This document shows, piece after piece, positions 43,788 through 53,232 of a stretch of 64,000 nucleotides of DNA. The stretch lies in contig NZ_CP062983.1 in assembly GCF_015500095.1 (NCBI RefSeq), positions 5,084,001-5,148,000 of the forward strand, read 5' to 3'. How positions within the stretch are numbered: the first letter of the stretch is position 1; every line of letters begins with the position of its first letter. This DNA is from Phototrophicus methaneseepsis (GTDB lineage Bacteria; Chloroflexota; Anaerolineae; Aggregatilineales; Phototrophicaceae). The notes below the pieces were generated by a model. That model was given only the letters and a program-made list of their open reading frames with translations, was not told where the DNA came from and made no database searches. The position numbers and the translations under genes were made by a program.

Positions 43788-43824
43788 CAAAAAAGCCCTG
43801 GCATATAGTCAGGGCTTTTTTGTA
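43788..43824. terminator. Bidirectional terminator
   Basis: AAAAAAGCCCTGG and CAGGGCTTTTTT flank a short loop, with T runs on both strands. It lies between the convergent HtrA and 2OG dioxygenase genes. Confidence 0.85.
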
Positions 43825-43843
43825 TCCCCTTATGGCAGGGTCC

Positions 43844-44596
43844 CTACTCCGGGCGTTGCAGCTCCGGCTTGTAGTGGTAATCAAAGGTGAGGATGCCGCG
43901 TTGAGCAGGGTTCACACCATCACGCGAGGTAATCGGCGTGACACCATGCCACAAGATTGCATCTTCGAAAAGGTAGCTATCCAAAATATGATGAAGTTGG
44001 AAGCTCTCTAATGGCTGCTTATCGTCATCGTAAACCGTCACGAGGCCACCATCTGCATTCTCTAGCTGTGCCAGATGCACCGTTACAAATGCAGCCCCAT
44101 CACGATGAACGCCTTCCGGCGTCGGATGGCTGATTTCTTCAGGCTGAGCGACGACGTGAATCTGGTGAACATCGACCTGCCACGTGCCATAACGCTGTTC
44201 CGAGTCACGCAGGGGGAAGTTCGCAAAATCAAAGCGAATTAGTTCCCGCAAGAATGGATTCACGATGGTTTCTGGCGTCAGCGGCTCAAAGGTTCGCACG
44301 ATACCCCCTGTCACGGCATTAATGTCCGTATCCTGGAAGTAATTGCGATGCGGCAGCAACCGTAGTTCGCCCGTCTCTGGTTGGAAGTAAAAGCTGTCGT
44401 AGCGACGAGAACGATATTTGCCCCCACCCGGCAAGAAGTTATCCGCTGGTAAGCTGGCATATTCTGCGCGGATGGCCTCCCAGCCGGACTGCATCTCCTC
44501 AGAAAGCGGGATTTCTTCAGCCGTCACCAGAGAATAGCCCTGCTGAGCAATCTCCTGACGGATATTGTGTGTTGTTTTGATGGGCGTTGCCAACAT
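43844..44596 (-). CDS. 2OG-Fe(II) dioxygenase-family protein
   Basis: 250 aa from ATG 44596 (TTAGGAGGGGTGATT upstream). Iron ligands can be placed: His164 and Asp166 in PTPEGVHRDGAAF, and the distal His217 in DAILWHGVTPI; Arg at 235-240 (RDGVNPAQRGILTFDY) is the likely 2-oxoglutarate contact. Resembles the PF10014 group that includes IDO, the L-isoleucine 4-hydroxylase. Substrate may be a free amino acid. It is monocistronic, with a T-tract inverted repeat upstream. Confidence 0.82.
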   Translation of the reverse strand: MLATPIKTTHNIRQEIAQQGYSLVTAEEIPLSEEMQSGWEAIRAEYASLPADNFLPGGGKYRSRRYDSFYFQPETGELRLLPHRNYFQDTDINAVTGGIVRTFEPLTPETIVNPFLRELIRFDFANFPLRDSEQRYGTWQVDVHQIHVVAQPEEISHPTPEGVHRDGAAFVTVHLAQLENADGGLVTVYDDDKQPLESFQLHHILDSYLFEDAILWHGVTPITSRDGVNPAQRGILTFDYHYKPELQRPE

Positions 44597-44650
44597 AATC
44601 ACCCCTCCTAATGGATCTATTTTTAGTACTATTTTACAACAAAATATCCT

Positions 44651-44679
44651 TATTTTTTGTTAGTTTTTGACAAAAAATA
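44651..44679. promoter_or_regulatory. AT-rich inverted repeat upstream of the 2OG dioxygenase
   Basis: TATTTTTTGT and ACAAAAAATA form a perfect 10-bp inverted repeat around a 9-base spacer, 55-83 bases upstream of the minus-strand start. Operator-like by position, but no partner regulator is in sight. Confidence 0.4.
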
Positions 44680-44850
44680 ATGATTTCCACAGATAACATC
44701 ATTTCACGGCAAAATATCGTGTTACGGCATCGGTTGCTGCATCCGTAGGGTGCCTATGGGTTAAATTGACAATTCATGGAAAGTGCCACACGCGGAAATA
44801 CGGTATACTGATGAGCGTTATCTAGCGTGTTATGTGGGAAGGAACGCCCT

Positions 44851-47052
44851 GTGTACCGTCGCCTGTGCTTCGTGATTTTGAGCTGCTTTTTATTCACCAT
44901 GCCGCTGCATGCACAGGACGGCATTGACCTGCCCGCGGATTTGTACCTGCTGCTGAACGAAGGCGTGGTGCAGCGCGTCGGCCTGGGGCGAAGCGGCATC
45001 CAGAATGTGACGCCAGAGAGCGACTTTGTGCTGGATTTCAGCGTTGCGCCGGATGGCAACTGGCTAGCTTATCGCACGCAGCAAGGCATCACCCTCACCA
45101 ACATGTATAGCAATTCCCTGCCACAATCCATTGAAGACGAACGCGCCAGTGTGCCTTATATCCGTGGGCGTGGCGCGACGATGGCCTGGTCGCCAGATAG
45201 TAATAATCTGGCCTATACGACGCTCTATGGTGGGCGTGTGTGGTTCCGTCAGGGGCAATATACCGACCTGGAAACGCCCAACCTCGTCAACTTGGTGTGG
45301 TCAATAGAAGGTGGTTATTTAGCAGCAGAAGCTGAAGGTGACGTCTGGTGGATTTATCGGCGGGACCCTGAAGCCATGACGCTCGTCAGTGCGATACCTT
45401 CTTCTAAAGGCATCACCTGGGTCAATAACAGTACGCTGGCCTTTGCCCCACCAGAAGGCGGCCTCATCCTGATGGATATGGCCCAGGGCAATATTCAGAC
45501 ACCCTTGCTGGCCCCAGAAGCAGTTTATTACCTGCCGAACTATATCGATGGCGCGATTGAAGTGTATCGCAGCACCACCGTTGAAGAAGCTATCCCCACA
45601 GGCCGCTTACTGCGCGTGGCACTGGATGGCACGATTGAGCCTATCAGCGAACTGGATGTCGAACTCCGTGCCCTGCGTTGGGCACCGGCTGGCGACTGGT
45701 TGATTGCTTTCCAGGGGAGTGTGCTGGCGCTGGTTAACCCGCTTAACGGCCAGGGCTTTACACTGCCCTTTGGCGGCATTTCTACCTACGATTGGGGCAT
45801 CATCCCGGCCCCGGATACAGATACATTCACCCTGCCCGCCCCGGCGACGTTTACAGCTATCAGCAATGTAACCGGTGTCGTCCAGGTGTGGCGGATGCGC
45901 TCCGGCGAGCTACCCGCTACGATCACCCCTGCTGTCGTCGACATCAGCGAATATACGATCTCTTTTAATGGCGAACGCGTCGCTTACGTCAGCAATAGCA
46001 GCTTGTGGCTGCACACAATTGGCAGCAGTGCCCCGCCGCTGGAATTGGTGCGCCTGGGTACGGACCGCGACATCAACCCGGCATTCAGCGCGGATGGGTT
46101 GAGCATCTACTATCGTGATGAGCAAGAAAACGGCAGCGGCATCTGGCATCTGGATATTAGCACCATCGAAATGCCAACACCGGCCCCGCCCACACCAACA
46201 ACCGAACCCGCTACAGCGACGATCACGCCGGAGCCAGATAGTGAGGCGACCGATGTACCCGAAGCAGAAGGCACAACTGGCCCTATCCTCACGCCATTCA
46301 TTGTGCCAACTGTAGCTTTTGCGTCGACATTGCCCGCGACATTAGTCGCCACACCGACGCCTGACGCGACATCAGAGGCTGAAGAAGCGGATGCCCTGCC
46401 CACAGCCCTACCCACAAATACACCTTCTGCTGAACTGGATAATACGCCACTCGCTACGCCAGATTATGCACCAGAGCTGGTATTGGCAGATACAGAGGCA
46501 GCGGCATATTTGAAGGCTGTACCCGCTGGGGGCGTGGCAGCCTTGCTGGTGAGCAGCATCAGCGACGGGCAATCTTTCTATGAGCTTTATGACCCGACCA
46601 GCGGCACATTACAGCGCATTGGCAGCTTTACAGAAGCTCACTGGTTGCGCGGCACCAATCTCATCGTACGGGGCCGCCTGGGTGAGACAGCGCTACCCGG
46701 CCTGCACATCATCGACGTCAATACACTGACCACACCACCCAGGACGCGCCTCTCGTTGCTGGAAGGCTGGGATGTGCTCGATATGATCGAACGATCAGAT
46801 GGCGGCCTGCGCGTCTTGATCCGTCAGCAGACGCCGGGGACCGTCGCCGTGATGGACGTCCCACCGGAAGACGGCGCACAAATCACAGTTGAGGATATTG
46901 GCTATATCACAGAGCCGCGACTATCGCCGGATGGCAGCATCGTCATTGGCTTGACGCACCCTGGTGGCATGCTTGTGCGCATTGATTTGCGCAATATGAG
47001 TCGTTCTCAGCTGCGTGGCATCGAAGGGAGCAACGATTTTCGTTGGGGCTAA
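44851..47052 (+). CDS. Secreted beta-propeller protein with Pro/Thr-rich linker
   Basis: 733 aa from GTG 44851 (AAGGAA 7 bases upstream), which gives a clean signal peptide (MYRRLCFVILSCFLFTMPLHAQ); a GTG at 44827 is alternative. The first about 430 residues are TolB/WD40-like (SPDSNNLAYTTLYG, WSIEGGYLAAEAEG, FSADGLSIYYRDEQ). A long PT/A-rich linker follows (TPAPPTPTTEPATATITPEPD and similar), and then a shorter propeller end (SPDGSIVIGLTHPGGM). It is probably a periplasmic or surface scaffold. No enzymatic site is seen. Ended by a terminator; separate from the following two-component system. Confidence 0.78.
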   Translation: MYRRLCFVILSCFLFTMPLHAQDGIDLPADLYLLLNEGVVQRVGLGRSGIQNVTPESDFVLDFSVAPDGNWLAYRTQQGITLTNMYSNSLPQSIEDERASVPYIRGRGATMAWSPDSNNLAYTTLYGGRVWFRQGQYTDLETPNLVNLVWSIEGGYLAAEAEGDVWWIYRRDPEAMTLVSAIPSSKGITWVNNSTLAFAPPEGGLILMDMAQGNIQTPLLAPEAVYYLPNYIDGAIEVYRSTTVEEAIPTGRLLRVALDGTIEPISELDVELRALRWAPAGDWLIAFQGSVLALVNPLNGQGFTLPFGGISTYDWGIIPAPDTDTFTLPAPATFTAISNVTGVVQVWRMRSGELPATITPAVVDISEYTISFNGERVAYVSNSSLWLHTIGSSAPPLELVRLGTDRDINPAFSADGLSIYYRDEQENGSGIWHLDISTIEMPTPAPPTPTTEPATATITPEPDSEATDVPEAEGTTGPILTPFIVPTVAFASTLPATLVATPTPDATSEAEEADALPTALPTNTPSAELDNTPLATPDYAPELVLADTEAAAYLKAVPAGGVAALLVSSISDGQSFYELYDPTSGTLQRIGSFTEAHWLRGTNLIVRGRLGETALPGLHIIDVNTLTTPPRTRLSLLEGWDVLDMIERSDGGLRVLIRQQTPGTVAVMDVPPEDGAQITVEDIGYITEPRLSPDGSIVIGLTHPGGMLVRIDLRNMSRSQLRGIEGSNDFRWG

Positions 47053-47126
47053 ACAAACGGCTCAGGTCAGTCTGCTAAGCGACTCATCATCTATACCCGC
47101 TTTGCGCTCACAAACTACTCATGCTT

Positions 47127-47150
47127 CACCGCTATGATAAGCGGTGTTTT
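47127..47150 (+). terminator. Terminator after the beta-propeller gene
   Basis: CACCGCT and AGCGGTG pair around ATGATA, followed by TTTTGATT, 75 bases past the stop codon. Confidence 0.8.
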
Positions 47151-47198
47151 GATTGTCTCAGACTGATTTTATTGTTGGGCGTTCTGTAAGGGGGACAT

Positions 47199-47879
47199 AT
47201 GTCTGGTGAACGCATTCTCATCATTGAAGATGAAGCTCGCATTGCACAGTTTGTTGAGCGTGGGCTGATTTACGAAGGTTATCGTGTGAATGTCGCTCGT
47301 GATGGCCAATCTGGTTTACAAATTGCACGTGATAACCCACCTGATCTCGTCATCCTGGACTGGATGTTACCGGGGTTGGATGGGCTGGAAGTTTGTAAAC
47401 GACTGCGTGCTGCCAGCGATGTGCCGATTGTGATGCTGACGGCAAAAGACGATGTGAAAGACCGCGTCGTCGGCTTGGATGCTGGTGCCGATGATTACCT
47501 GGTCAAGCCTTTTTCCATTGATGAACTGATGGCCCGTGTCCGTGCCCAGTTCCGCCGTGTTACGCCGACCTCTCGCCCAGAGGTGCTGCGCTTCGCTGAT
47601 TTGACACTCGATACAGGGACACATCGCGCGCATCGGGGCGAACGTGCCATTGACCTGACGGCCAAAGAATATGAACTGCTGGAACTGTTCATGCGCAACC
47701 CCCGCCAGGTGCTCACCCGTGATGTCATCTTCGACCGTGTTTGGGGTTATGACTTTGGCGGAGAGAGCAATATTATCGAAGTATACGTCCGTTACCTGCG
47801 CCAAAAGACGGAACAAGATGGCGAAAGTCGCCTGATCCATACTGTACGCGGCGTTGGATATGTTTTGCGTGAAGAATAG
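47199..47879 (+). CDS. OmpR-family response regulator
   Basis: 226 aa. N-terminal receiver ([21 protein letters not shown], phospho-Asp in [12 protein letters not shown], Lys in [11 protein letters not shown]) and a C-terminal winged helix ([51 protein letters not shown]). GGGGGA lies upstream of the ATG. It is followed 5 bases later by its kinase, so they form a two-component pair. No target operator was found. Confidence 0.97.
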   Translation: MSGERILIIEDEARIAQFVERGLIYEGYRVNVARDGQSGLQIARDNPPDLVILDWMLPGLDGLEVCKRLRAASDVPIVMLTAKDDVKDRVVGLDAGADDYLVKPFSIDELMARVRAQFRRVTPTSRPEVLRFADLTLDTGTHRAHRGERAIDLTAKEYELLELFMRNPRQVLTRDVIFDRVWGYDFGGESNIIEVYVRYLRQKTEQDGESRLIHTVRGVGYVLREE

Positions 47880-47884
47880 ACCTT

Positions 47885-49342
47885 ATGACGATTCGTACGC
47901 GGCTGGCCCTGGCATATAGTGGCCTGCTTATTGCAGTCATCCTGGTTTTTGGGCTGACCATCGTCACCATTAGCCGAGTTACCATTCTGGATACTATTGA
48001 TGATGTGCTGGATCGCACGGCGAGAGACGTCATCGCAAGTATTAGCGTGTCTGATGCGACTGAATTCGACAGCATGGGCCAACGTGTTGAATTCGAGACG
48101 GATGAAATCTTCAGCGCGGCAGGTATTGCGATCCAGGTCTGGCATACCTATGATGGCGATGGGGCCCTGGAAACGCCGATCCTGCTGCGTAGCTCACAAA
48201 ATATCACCGGACGCGCCGATCCGCTCGATACAGAGGCCCTTTACACCACGGAACACCTCCATAGCAGCCAGATTCACACCAAAGTCACCGAGCGCGTCGT
48301 GACGCATCCCCTGTTCCATCTGGGGCGGCAAATTGGCGTTGTACAGGTGGCATCCTATATTCAGCCGCTAGAAGACGCAAACGAAACCCTGCTGGGCGTA
48401 ACGGTTATTGCCGCCGCTGTCTCGATTGCCGTCTCCATATTGTTGAATATGTGGCTATCGAACCAGACGTTGAAGCCAATTAATCGCATTACGCGGGCTG
48501 CGGCTAGCATCGCAGAAGCGGAAGACCTTTCGACACGGTTGACGTGGGATGGCCCGATAGACGAATTAGGCCGCCTGACAGAAGTGTTCAATCATATGAT
48601 GGTGCGGCTAGAGCGCCTGTTTGCTGTACAGCAGCGTTTTGTGGGCGATGTCTCTCATGAACTACGAACGCCACTAACGTCTATCCTGGGCAATGTCGAA
48701 CTAATGATGCGGTACGGAGCCGATGAAGAATCGCTCGAAGCCGTGCACCGAGAAGCCAACCGTATGTCGCGCATGGTCAATGATTTGTTGATGCTGGCCC
48801 GGGCAGACTATGGCGAACTCAAGGTCGACCTGGAACCAACGGACCTGGAAGCGATTACGCTTGAGGTTTATGAGCACATTACGATGCTCACCCAAAAGCG
48901 CAGCCTGAAGATTAAGCTGGAACGGTTGGAATCAGCCCGTATCAGCGGCAATGGCGACCGTCTACGACAGCTCATGCTGAACCTGGTAAACAACGCGATC
49001 AAATTCACGCCCGATGGCGGCACAATCAAACTCGCAACGTATAGCGAAGGTGACCAGGCCGTACTCACCGTGACAGATACGGGCATTGGCATCTCCGAAA
49101 AAGATCAGCAGCATATTTTTGATCGCTTCTTCCAGGCGGATAACTCTCGGACACAGCGCACAGAGGATGATGGCGCTGGCTTGGGCCTTTCAATTGCATT
49201 GTGGATCGTCAAATCTCATAACGGCAAAATCACTGTCGAGAGCGCAGAAGGCGAAGGCACCACTTTCCGTGTCACGTTCCCGCTGCTGCCAAAAGCACAA
49301 ACCACGACAACCATGAATCATAAGCAGCTGCCCATGTTCTGA
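47885..49342 (+). CDS. Sensor histidine kinase (BaeS/EnvZ-like)
   Basis: 485 aa. Two transmembrane helices (about 11-33 and 166-188) bracket a periplasmic sensor domain of about 130 residues. A HAMP domain follows (KPINRITRAAASIAEAEDLSTRL), and then HisKA (FVGDVSHELRTPLTSILGNVEL) and HATPase (N box NLVNNAIKFTPDGG, G1 VTDTGIGISEKDQ, G2 DGAGLGLSIALWIVKSH). Start ATG 5 bases after the response regulator stop. The signal is not known. The periplasmic part shows no known sensor domain. Confidence 0.95.
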   Translation: MTIRTRLALAYSGLLIAVILVFGLTIVTISRVTILDTIDDVLDRTARDVIASISVSDATEFDSMGQRVEFETDEIFSAAGIAIQVWHTYDGDGALETPILLRSSQNITGRADPLDTEALYTTEHLHSSQIHTKVTERVVTHPLFHLGRQIGVVQVASYIQPLEDANETLLGVTVIAAAVSIAVSILLNMWLSNQTLKPINRITRAAASIAEAEDLSTRLTWDGPIDELGRLTEVFNHMMVRLERLFAVQQRFVGDVSHELRTPLTSILGNVELMMRYGADEESLEAVHREANRMSRMVNDLLMLARADYGELKVDLEPTDLEAITLEVYEHITMLTQKRSLKIKLERLESARISGNGDRLRQLMLNLVNNAIKFTPDGGTIKLATYSEGDQAVLTVTDTGIGISEKDQQHIFDRFFQADNSRTQRTEDDGAGLGLSIALWIVKSHNGKITVESAEGEGTTFRVTFPLLPKAQTTTTMNHKQLPMF

Positions 49343-49377
49343 TGATGGAACAAGGCAGGCAAATAAAGCTCTCCATA

Positions 49378-49402
49378 AAGGCGACCTCCGGGCCGTCTTT
49401 TT
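49378..49402 (+). terminator. Terminator after the two-component system
   Basis: AAGGCGACC and GGCCGTCTT pair with one mismatch and one wobble around TCCG, followed by TTTATA, 36 bases past the stop codon. Confidence 0.6.
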
Positions 49403-49527
49403 ATATGCGAATTAATGCGCAATGCCAAACAATCAGTGGCAGATTTGGCCTGACTGGTGTTAACTTGATGGCTTCATCAGATTGATGAGACATTGGCGAC
49501 CGTACTTCACCCCTGAGAGAGCACCTT

Positions 49528-50793
49528 ATGAACATCGGCGGCAAGGGTAGCAAACTTTATTATGGCTGGGTCATCACACTAACCCTGGCAATCACGGAGA
49601 CTATCTCCTGGGGGATTGTCCATTATGCCTTTACCGTATTCATCACACCTATGGAAGCTGAACTAGGTTGGTCACGCGGAGAGATTACAGCCGGATTTTC
49701 CTTATCGCTGCTGGTCATGGGTGCGATGGCCTTCCCAGTAGGTCACTGGGTGGATAAACACGGTGCCCGCTTGCTGATGACGGCTGGCTCGGTTGCAGCA
49801 AGCTTGCTGGTGGTGGCATGGTCACAGGTAACCAACCTGATGCTCTTCTATGTGATATGGGCCGGGTTGGGGGCGTGCGCAGCGGCAATCCTCTATGAAC
49901 CTGCTTTCGCCGTCATCGCAACGTGGTTTGTCCGGCGTAGAGGTGCGGCCCTCACAATTGTGACCTTCGCCGCCGGGCTAGCCAGTACGATCTTTGTGCC
50001 CCTTTCAGATTTACTGCTGAATACGCTCGGCTGGCGCGAGGCTATACTCACACTGGGCATCTTCCTGGGCGTCACGACCATTCCGCTGCATATCATCCTC
50101 CTGAGGCATCGTCCGCATGACATGGGTTTGCTGCCGGATGGCGACGTTCAACACGAGGATCAACCTGTAAAAGCCACTCAAAGCGTCTCACTTTCTGGCG
50201 CTCTGCACAGCCCCTTCTTCTGGATGCTGACATTTGCTTTCAGCCTTTCGTATCTCTCCGCAGCGGCGATACGTGTGCACTTTATCCCCTTCCTGATTGA
50301 TGTGGGCATTGATGCCAGCACGGCTGCTGTTGCAAGTGGTGCCATCGGTTTGATGCAGGTCATTGGGCGGGTCATCTTCGCCCCATTAGACAGTCGGGTT
50401 TCTGGGCAAGCTATGGTTTCAGGCGTCTTTGGGCTGCAATCTGTGGCGATGGCACTGCTTTTGTTGGGCGCGTCACCGCTCGTGATTGGCTTATTTATCG
50501 TCACATTTGGCATGTCTTACGGCGCGCGCACCCTCTCGCGGCCCTCTATCCTGGCGGAACTATTCGGCTCAACGCACTATGGACGCATCTCAAGTGTGAT
50601 GGCGATTTTCTTAACGGCAGCCTCTACCGTGGCACCCGTTGGCGCAGGGCTGATCTATGATCGATTCGGCAGTTACGATGTGGTGCTGTGGCTGATTTTG
50701 CTGCTGGCCGTTGCGGCCACTGTCGTGATGATCTTTTCCAGGCCAGACCCAGCTGAAAAAGCGAAGAACGTCTCTATCACAGCAGGTTCATGA
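49528..50793 (+). CDS. MFS transporter (OFA/monocarboxylate-like)
   Basis: 421 aa with 12 hydrophobic segments. YYGWVITLTLAITETISWGIVHYAFTVF is a helix-1 signature of the oxalate/formate or monocarboxylate MFS group; the A motif GHWVDKHGARLLM and the central loop of about 30 hydrophilic residues are present. GAGAG precedes the ATG. It probably carries an organic acid across the inner membrane. It converges on the GH130 gene and is not obviously part of the sugar cluster, but sits at its edge. Confidence 0.88.
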   Translation: MNIGGKGSKLYYGWVITLTLAITETISWGIVHYAFTVFITPMEAELGWSRGEITAGFSLSLLVMGAMAFPVGHWVDKHGARLLMTAGSVAASLLVVAWSQVTNLMLFYVIWAGLGACAAAILYEPAFAVIATWFVRRRGAALTIVTFAAGLASTIFVPLSDLLLNTLGWREAILTLGIFLGVTTIPLHIILLRHRPHDMGLLPDGDVQHEDQPVKATQSVSLSGALHSPFFWMLTFAFSLSYLSAAAIRVHFIPFLIDVGIDASTAAVASGAIGLMQVIGRVIFAPLDSRVSGQAMVSGVFGLQSVAMALLLLGASPLVIGLFIVTFGMSYGARTLSRPSILAELFGSTHYGRISSVMAIFLTAASTVAPVGAGLIYDRFGSYDVVLWLILLLAVAATVVMIFSRPDPAEKAKNVSITAGS

Positions 50794-50857
50794 AGATAAA
50801 CGGCCGTACTAGAAATACGGCGCTTTCCGTACAGGCAGCCTAACCCACTTAACAGAC

Positions 50858-50899
50858 AACCACAGGGGAGCGAGACACAAAGCCTCCTCCCCTGTGGTT
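50858..50899. repeat. 13-bp inverted repeat between MFS and GH130 genes
   Basis: AACCACAGGGGAG and CTCCCCTGTGGTT pair perfectly around a 16-base loop, in the gap between two convergent genes. No T run on either strand, so a protein-binding or 3'-end-stabilising role is possible instead of simple termination. Confidence 0.5.
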
Positions 50900-50905
50900 A
50901 TGAGG

Positions 50906-51949
50906 TTAATTGCCCATCACATGGGCGACGAGGTCTTGCAATTTGGCGCTGGCAACGGCTGTATGCTCATCCGCTGTGCCATAATAAACCCATAATTCAT
51001 CGCCACGAACAACAGCCCCGCAGGTAAAGACCACATCGCTGAAGAAGCCGCTGGTTTCATAAGGCGCTTCCGGCGCCATAATCGGCTCTTTACTGCTGGC
51101 GATGATCGTAGTCGGATCGTCTGCGGGCGTGATAAAAGCCCCCAGGCAGTAGCGGTCATTTTTATCAGCAGCGTGGAAGATCGACAACCAACCTGCATCC
51201 GTCAGCACAGGCGGCGCACCACCCCCAACACGGCCATTCATCCAGCCACTTTCGCTTGACGAGAGCAATATACGATGATCCCCCCAACTCACGAGGTCCG
51301 GCGATGTGGCCGACCATATATGCAGGCCGCCAAACATGGGCATCGGGCGGTGATAGCAAACATATTTGCCGTTAACGCGCTGCGGGAAGATGGTCACATC
51401 CCGGTTGGATGACGGGAAAATAAGGCCATGACGCTCAATCGACACAAAATCAGCCGTAGAAACAAGCGCTGTCGTAATGCCAAACATACTGACCGCTGTG
51501 TAATTGATGTAATAGCGGCCTTCTACCTCTGTGATGCGGGCATCTTCAACGCCGTAACCTTCGTATTCCGTTTGAGGCAACAGCCAGGGTTCTGGATCTA
51601 TTTTAAAGGTCGCCCCATCTTTGCTACGCGCCAACCGCAGATGGCTGACGCTCGTCAGGTACATCAAGCTGCTGCGCAGGTGGCGAATTTGGCGCGGGTC
51701 GGATGTATCCCAATCCGGGTCATCACGGCGGATATGCTCAACGACAAGCTCGCCATTGACGTAATGAGGACAAGCAATGACCGATTTATCTTCATTAACG
51801 GGCTTTTCTGCCACGCGGACCAATAAATAAACTTCATTATTAAATGTACAAGCACCTGCATTAAATGTGCCAATAATCTCAAAACCTGGGCGCGACGGTG
51901 TCACGTCGTTAGGGCTGATTAAAGGGTTCGATGGATGACGCGTAAACAT
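50906..51949 (-). CDS. GH130-family protein (mannoside phosphorylase-like) 1
   Basis: 347 aa from ATG 51949 (AGGAAC 6 bases upstream). A five-bladed beta-propeller: FTRHPSNPLISPNDV, GTFNAGACTFNNEVYLLVRVAE, YGVEDARITEVEGRYYINYTA (proton-donor Asp in VEDAR), FPQRVNGKYVCYHRPMP and IFHAADKNDRYCLGAFI. GH130 enzymes phosphorolyse beta-1,2- or beta-1,4-mannosides; some members are hydrolases. Divergent from lacI across an operator-bearing gap. Specificity cannot be fixed from sequence by eye. Confidence 0.87.
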   Translation of the reverse strand: MFTRHPSNPLISPNDVTPSRPGFEIIGTFNAGACTFNNEVYLLVRVAEKPVNEDKSVIACPHYVNGELVVEHIRRDDPDWDTSDPRQIRHLRSSLMYLTSVSHLRLARSKDGATFKIDPEPWLLPQTEYEGYGVEDARITEVEGRYYINYTAVSMFGITTALVSTADFVSIERHGLIFPSSNRDVTIFPQRVNGKYVCYHRPMPMFGGLHIWSATSPDLVSWGDHRILLSSSESGWMNGRVGGGAPPVLTDAGWLSIFHAADKNDRYCLGAFITPADDPTTIIASSKEPIMAPEAPYETSGFFSDVVFTCGAVVRGDELWVYYGTADEHTAVASAKLQDLVAHVMGN

Positions 51950-52057
51950 GAATGTTCCTATCACTTGGATTTCACTTGGATTTGTATACATTGCCCTATT
52001 CTAACCATTCTTACGGCATTTCAGAGCCTTGTAAACGGTCAGCAACCGTGCTACGCT

Positions 52058-52063
52058 ATTATA
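52058..52063 (-). promoter_or_regulatory. Candidate -10 of the GH130 gene
   Basis: Minus-strand TATAAT, about 108 bases upstream of the GH130 start and directly adjacent to the LacI-type operator, which would occupy the -10/-35 spacer. The -35 is poor. Confidence 0.4.
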
Positions 52064-52064
52064 G

Positions 52065-52078
52065 CGTAAGCGCTTACG
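52065..52078. promoter_or_regulatory. LacI-family operator palindrome
   Basis: CGTAAGCGCTTACG is a perfect 14-bp palindrome with the central CG typical of LacI/GalR-family sites (core AAGCGCTT). It lies in the divergent GH130/lacI intergenic region, 56 bases before the lacI start. Overlapping it, TACGCTA-TTA-TAGCGTA (52052-52068) forms a second inverted repeat and ACGGT-CAGCA-ACCGT (52035-52049) a third. The regulator encoded next to it is the obvious candidate to bind. Confidence 0.7.
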
Positions 52079-52133
52079 TTTCACATACGCAAAAAGTACA
52101 TCGTCCTTTTTTTCGAGATGATAGAGTAAGCTG

Positions 52134-53162
52134 ATGCCATCCATCATCCAGCAAATTGCAGAAGATTTAAACGTCTCAAGTGCGTCCGTCTCACGGGCAT
52201 TAAATGATCGTCCTGGCGTAGGGGATGCATTGCGCGCCCGGATATTAGAACGTGCCCGCGAACTCAATTACACCTCCAGCGTCATCGCCCGCGGTTTAGC
52301 CACATCACAAACATTCAGCCTGGGGTTCTTCGTCCGTCAGAAGCCGGGGCTTTCCACCCACAGCGACCCATTCTATGGCGAAATTATGCAAGGCGTTGAA
52401 GAAACATGCGCTCAGTCGGATTATCACGTCACGATTGGCTCGCTGACAGATGATGTCATCGAGAACCCGCAGAGCTTCCGTTTTGTACGAGAAGGCCGCG
52501 TCGATGGCATGATCCTCGCCGGGCCGGATATTCCATCTGGCTTCATCCTGGCGATGCTACAAACAGACCTGCCCGTTGTGCTTGTCGATAACAACTTGCC
52601 AATCTCGCGCGTGCATTGCATCAACGCCAACAGCGAAGAAGGTGCTTATCAGGCGGCTTCTTATTTGTTGGAGTTGGGGCACCGGCGTATTGGCATCCTT
52701 TCAGGGCCTGCCCAATGGCCGAGTAACGCCAAGCGCGTGTGGGGCTATACCCAGGCGCTGCACGAAGCTGGCATCGAGCCAACCATCGTTTATGCGGATG
52801 CAACGACGATAGACTCCGGCCTGGAAACAGCCTCCAAATTACTCAAAGAATCCCCCGACGTGACGGGCATTCTGGCTGTCAATGATTCTATGGCGATTGG
52901 GGCTATCCGCTTCGCCAATGCCGCGGGGTATCATGTTCCGCAAGATCTCTCCGTGATTGGCTTTGATAACATCGCCTGGGCGAGGTTCAACAATCCCCCT
53001 CTCACTACCCTGCATATCCCGAAAAACCAGATGGGCAAAGAAGCCGCAAAGCGCTTGCTTGAACTGTTGGGAGACCCGGACATCCCACCAACAAACCTGA
53101 CAGTCGGCGTCGATCTGGTCAAACGTGCGACATGTGATGTCCCAAATAGAGGAGGTGCATAG
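52134..53162 (+). CDS. LacI-family transcriptional regulator
   Basis: 342 aa. Helix-turn-helix and hinge MPSIIQQIAEDLNVSSASVSRALND...GVGDALRARILERARELNY, then a periplasmic-binding-protein-like sugar domain (FSLGFFVRQKPG, GRVDGMILAGPDI, VLVDNNLPISRVHCINANSEEGAYQAASYLLELGHRRIGIL, AVNDSMAIGAIRFANAAG, SVIGFDNIAWARF). It presumably represses the GH130 and transport genes until an oligosaccharide or its product binds. It is followed after 70 bases by the solute-binding protein gene, possibly co-transcribed. Confidence 0.96.
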   Translation: MPSIIQQIAEDLNVSSASVSRALNDRPGVGDALRARILERARELNYTSSVIARGLATSQTFSLGFFVRQKPGLSTHSDPFYGEIMQGVEETCAQSDYHVTIGSLTDDVIENPQSFRFVREGRVDGMILAGPDIPSGFILAMLQTDLPVVLVDNNLPISRVHCINANSEEGAYQAASYLLELGHRRIGILSGPAQWPSNAKRVWGYTQALHEAGIEPTIVYADATTIDSGLETASKLLKESPDVTGILAVNDSMAIGAIRFANAAGYHVPQDLSVIGFDNIAWARFNNPPLTTLHIPKNQMGKEAAKRLLELLGDPDIPPTNLTVGVDLVKRATCDVPNRGGA

Positions 53163-53232
53163 CGAACGATACTGTTCAAGGCATAACGACCAAAATTGCA
53201 TTAGTAAATGAGTTCGTAAAGGAATCCCTATC

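Noticed and set aside
43052-43804. 250-codon open frame antisense to the HtrA gene
   Set aside because: Overlaps the catalytic region of a well-supported protease and runs through its terminator.
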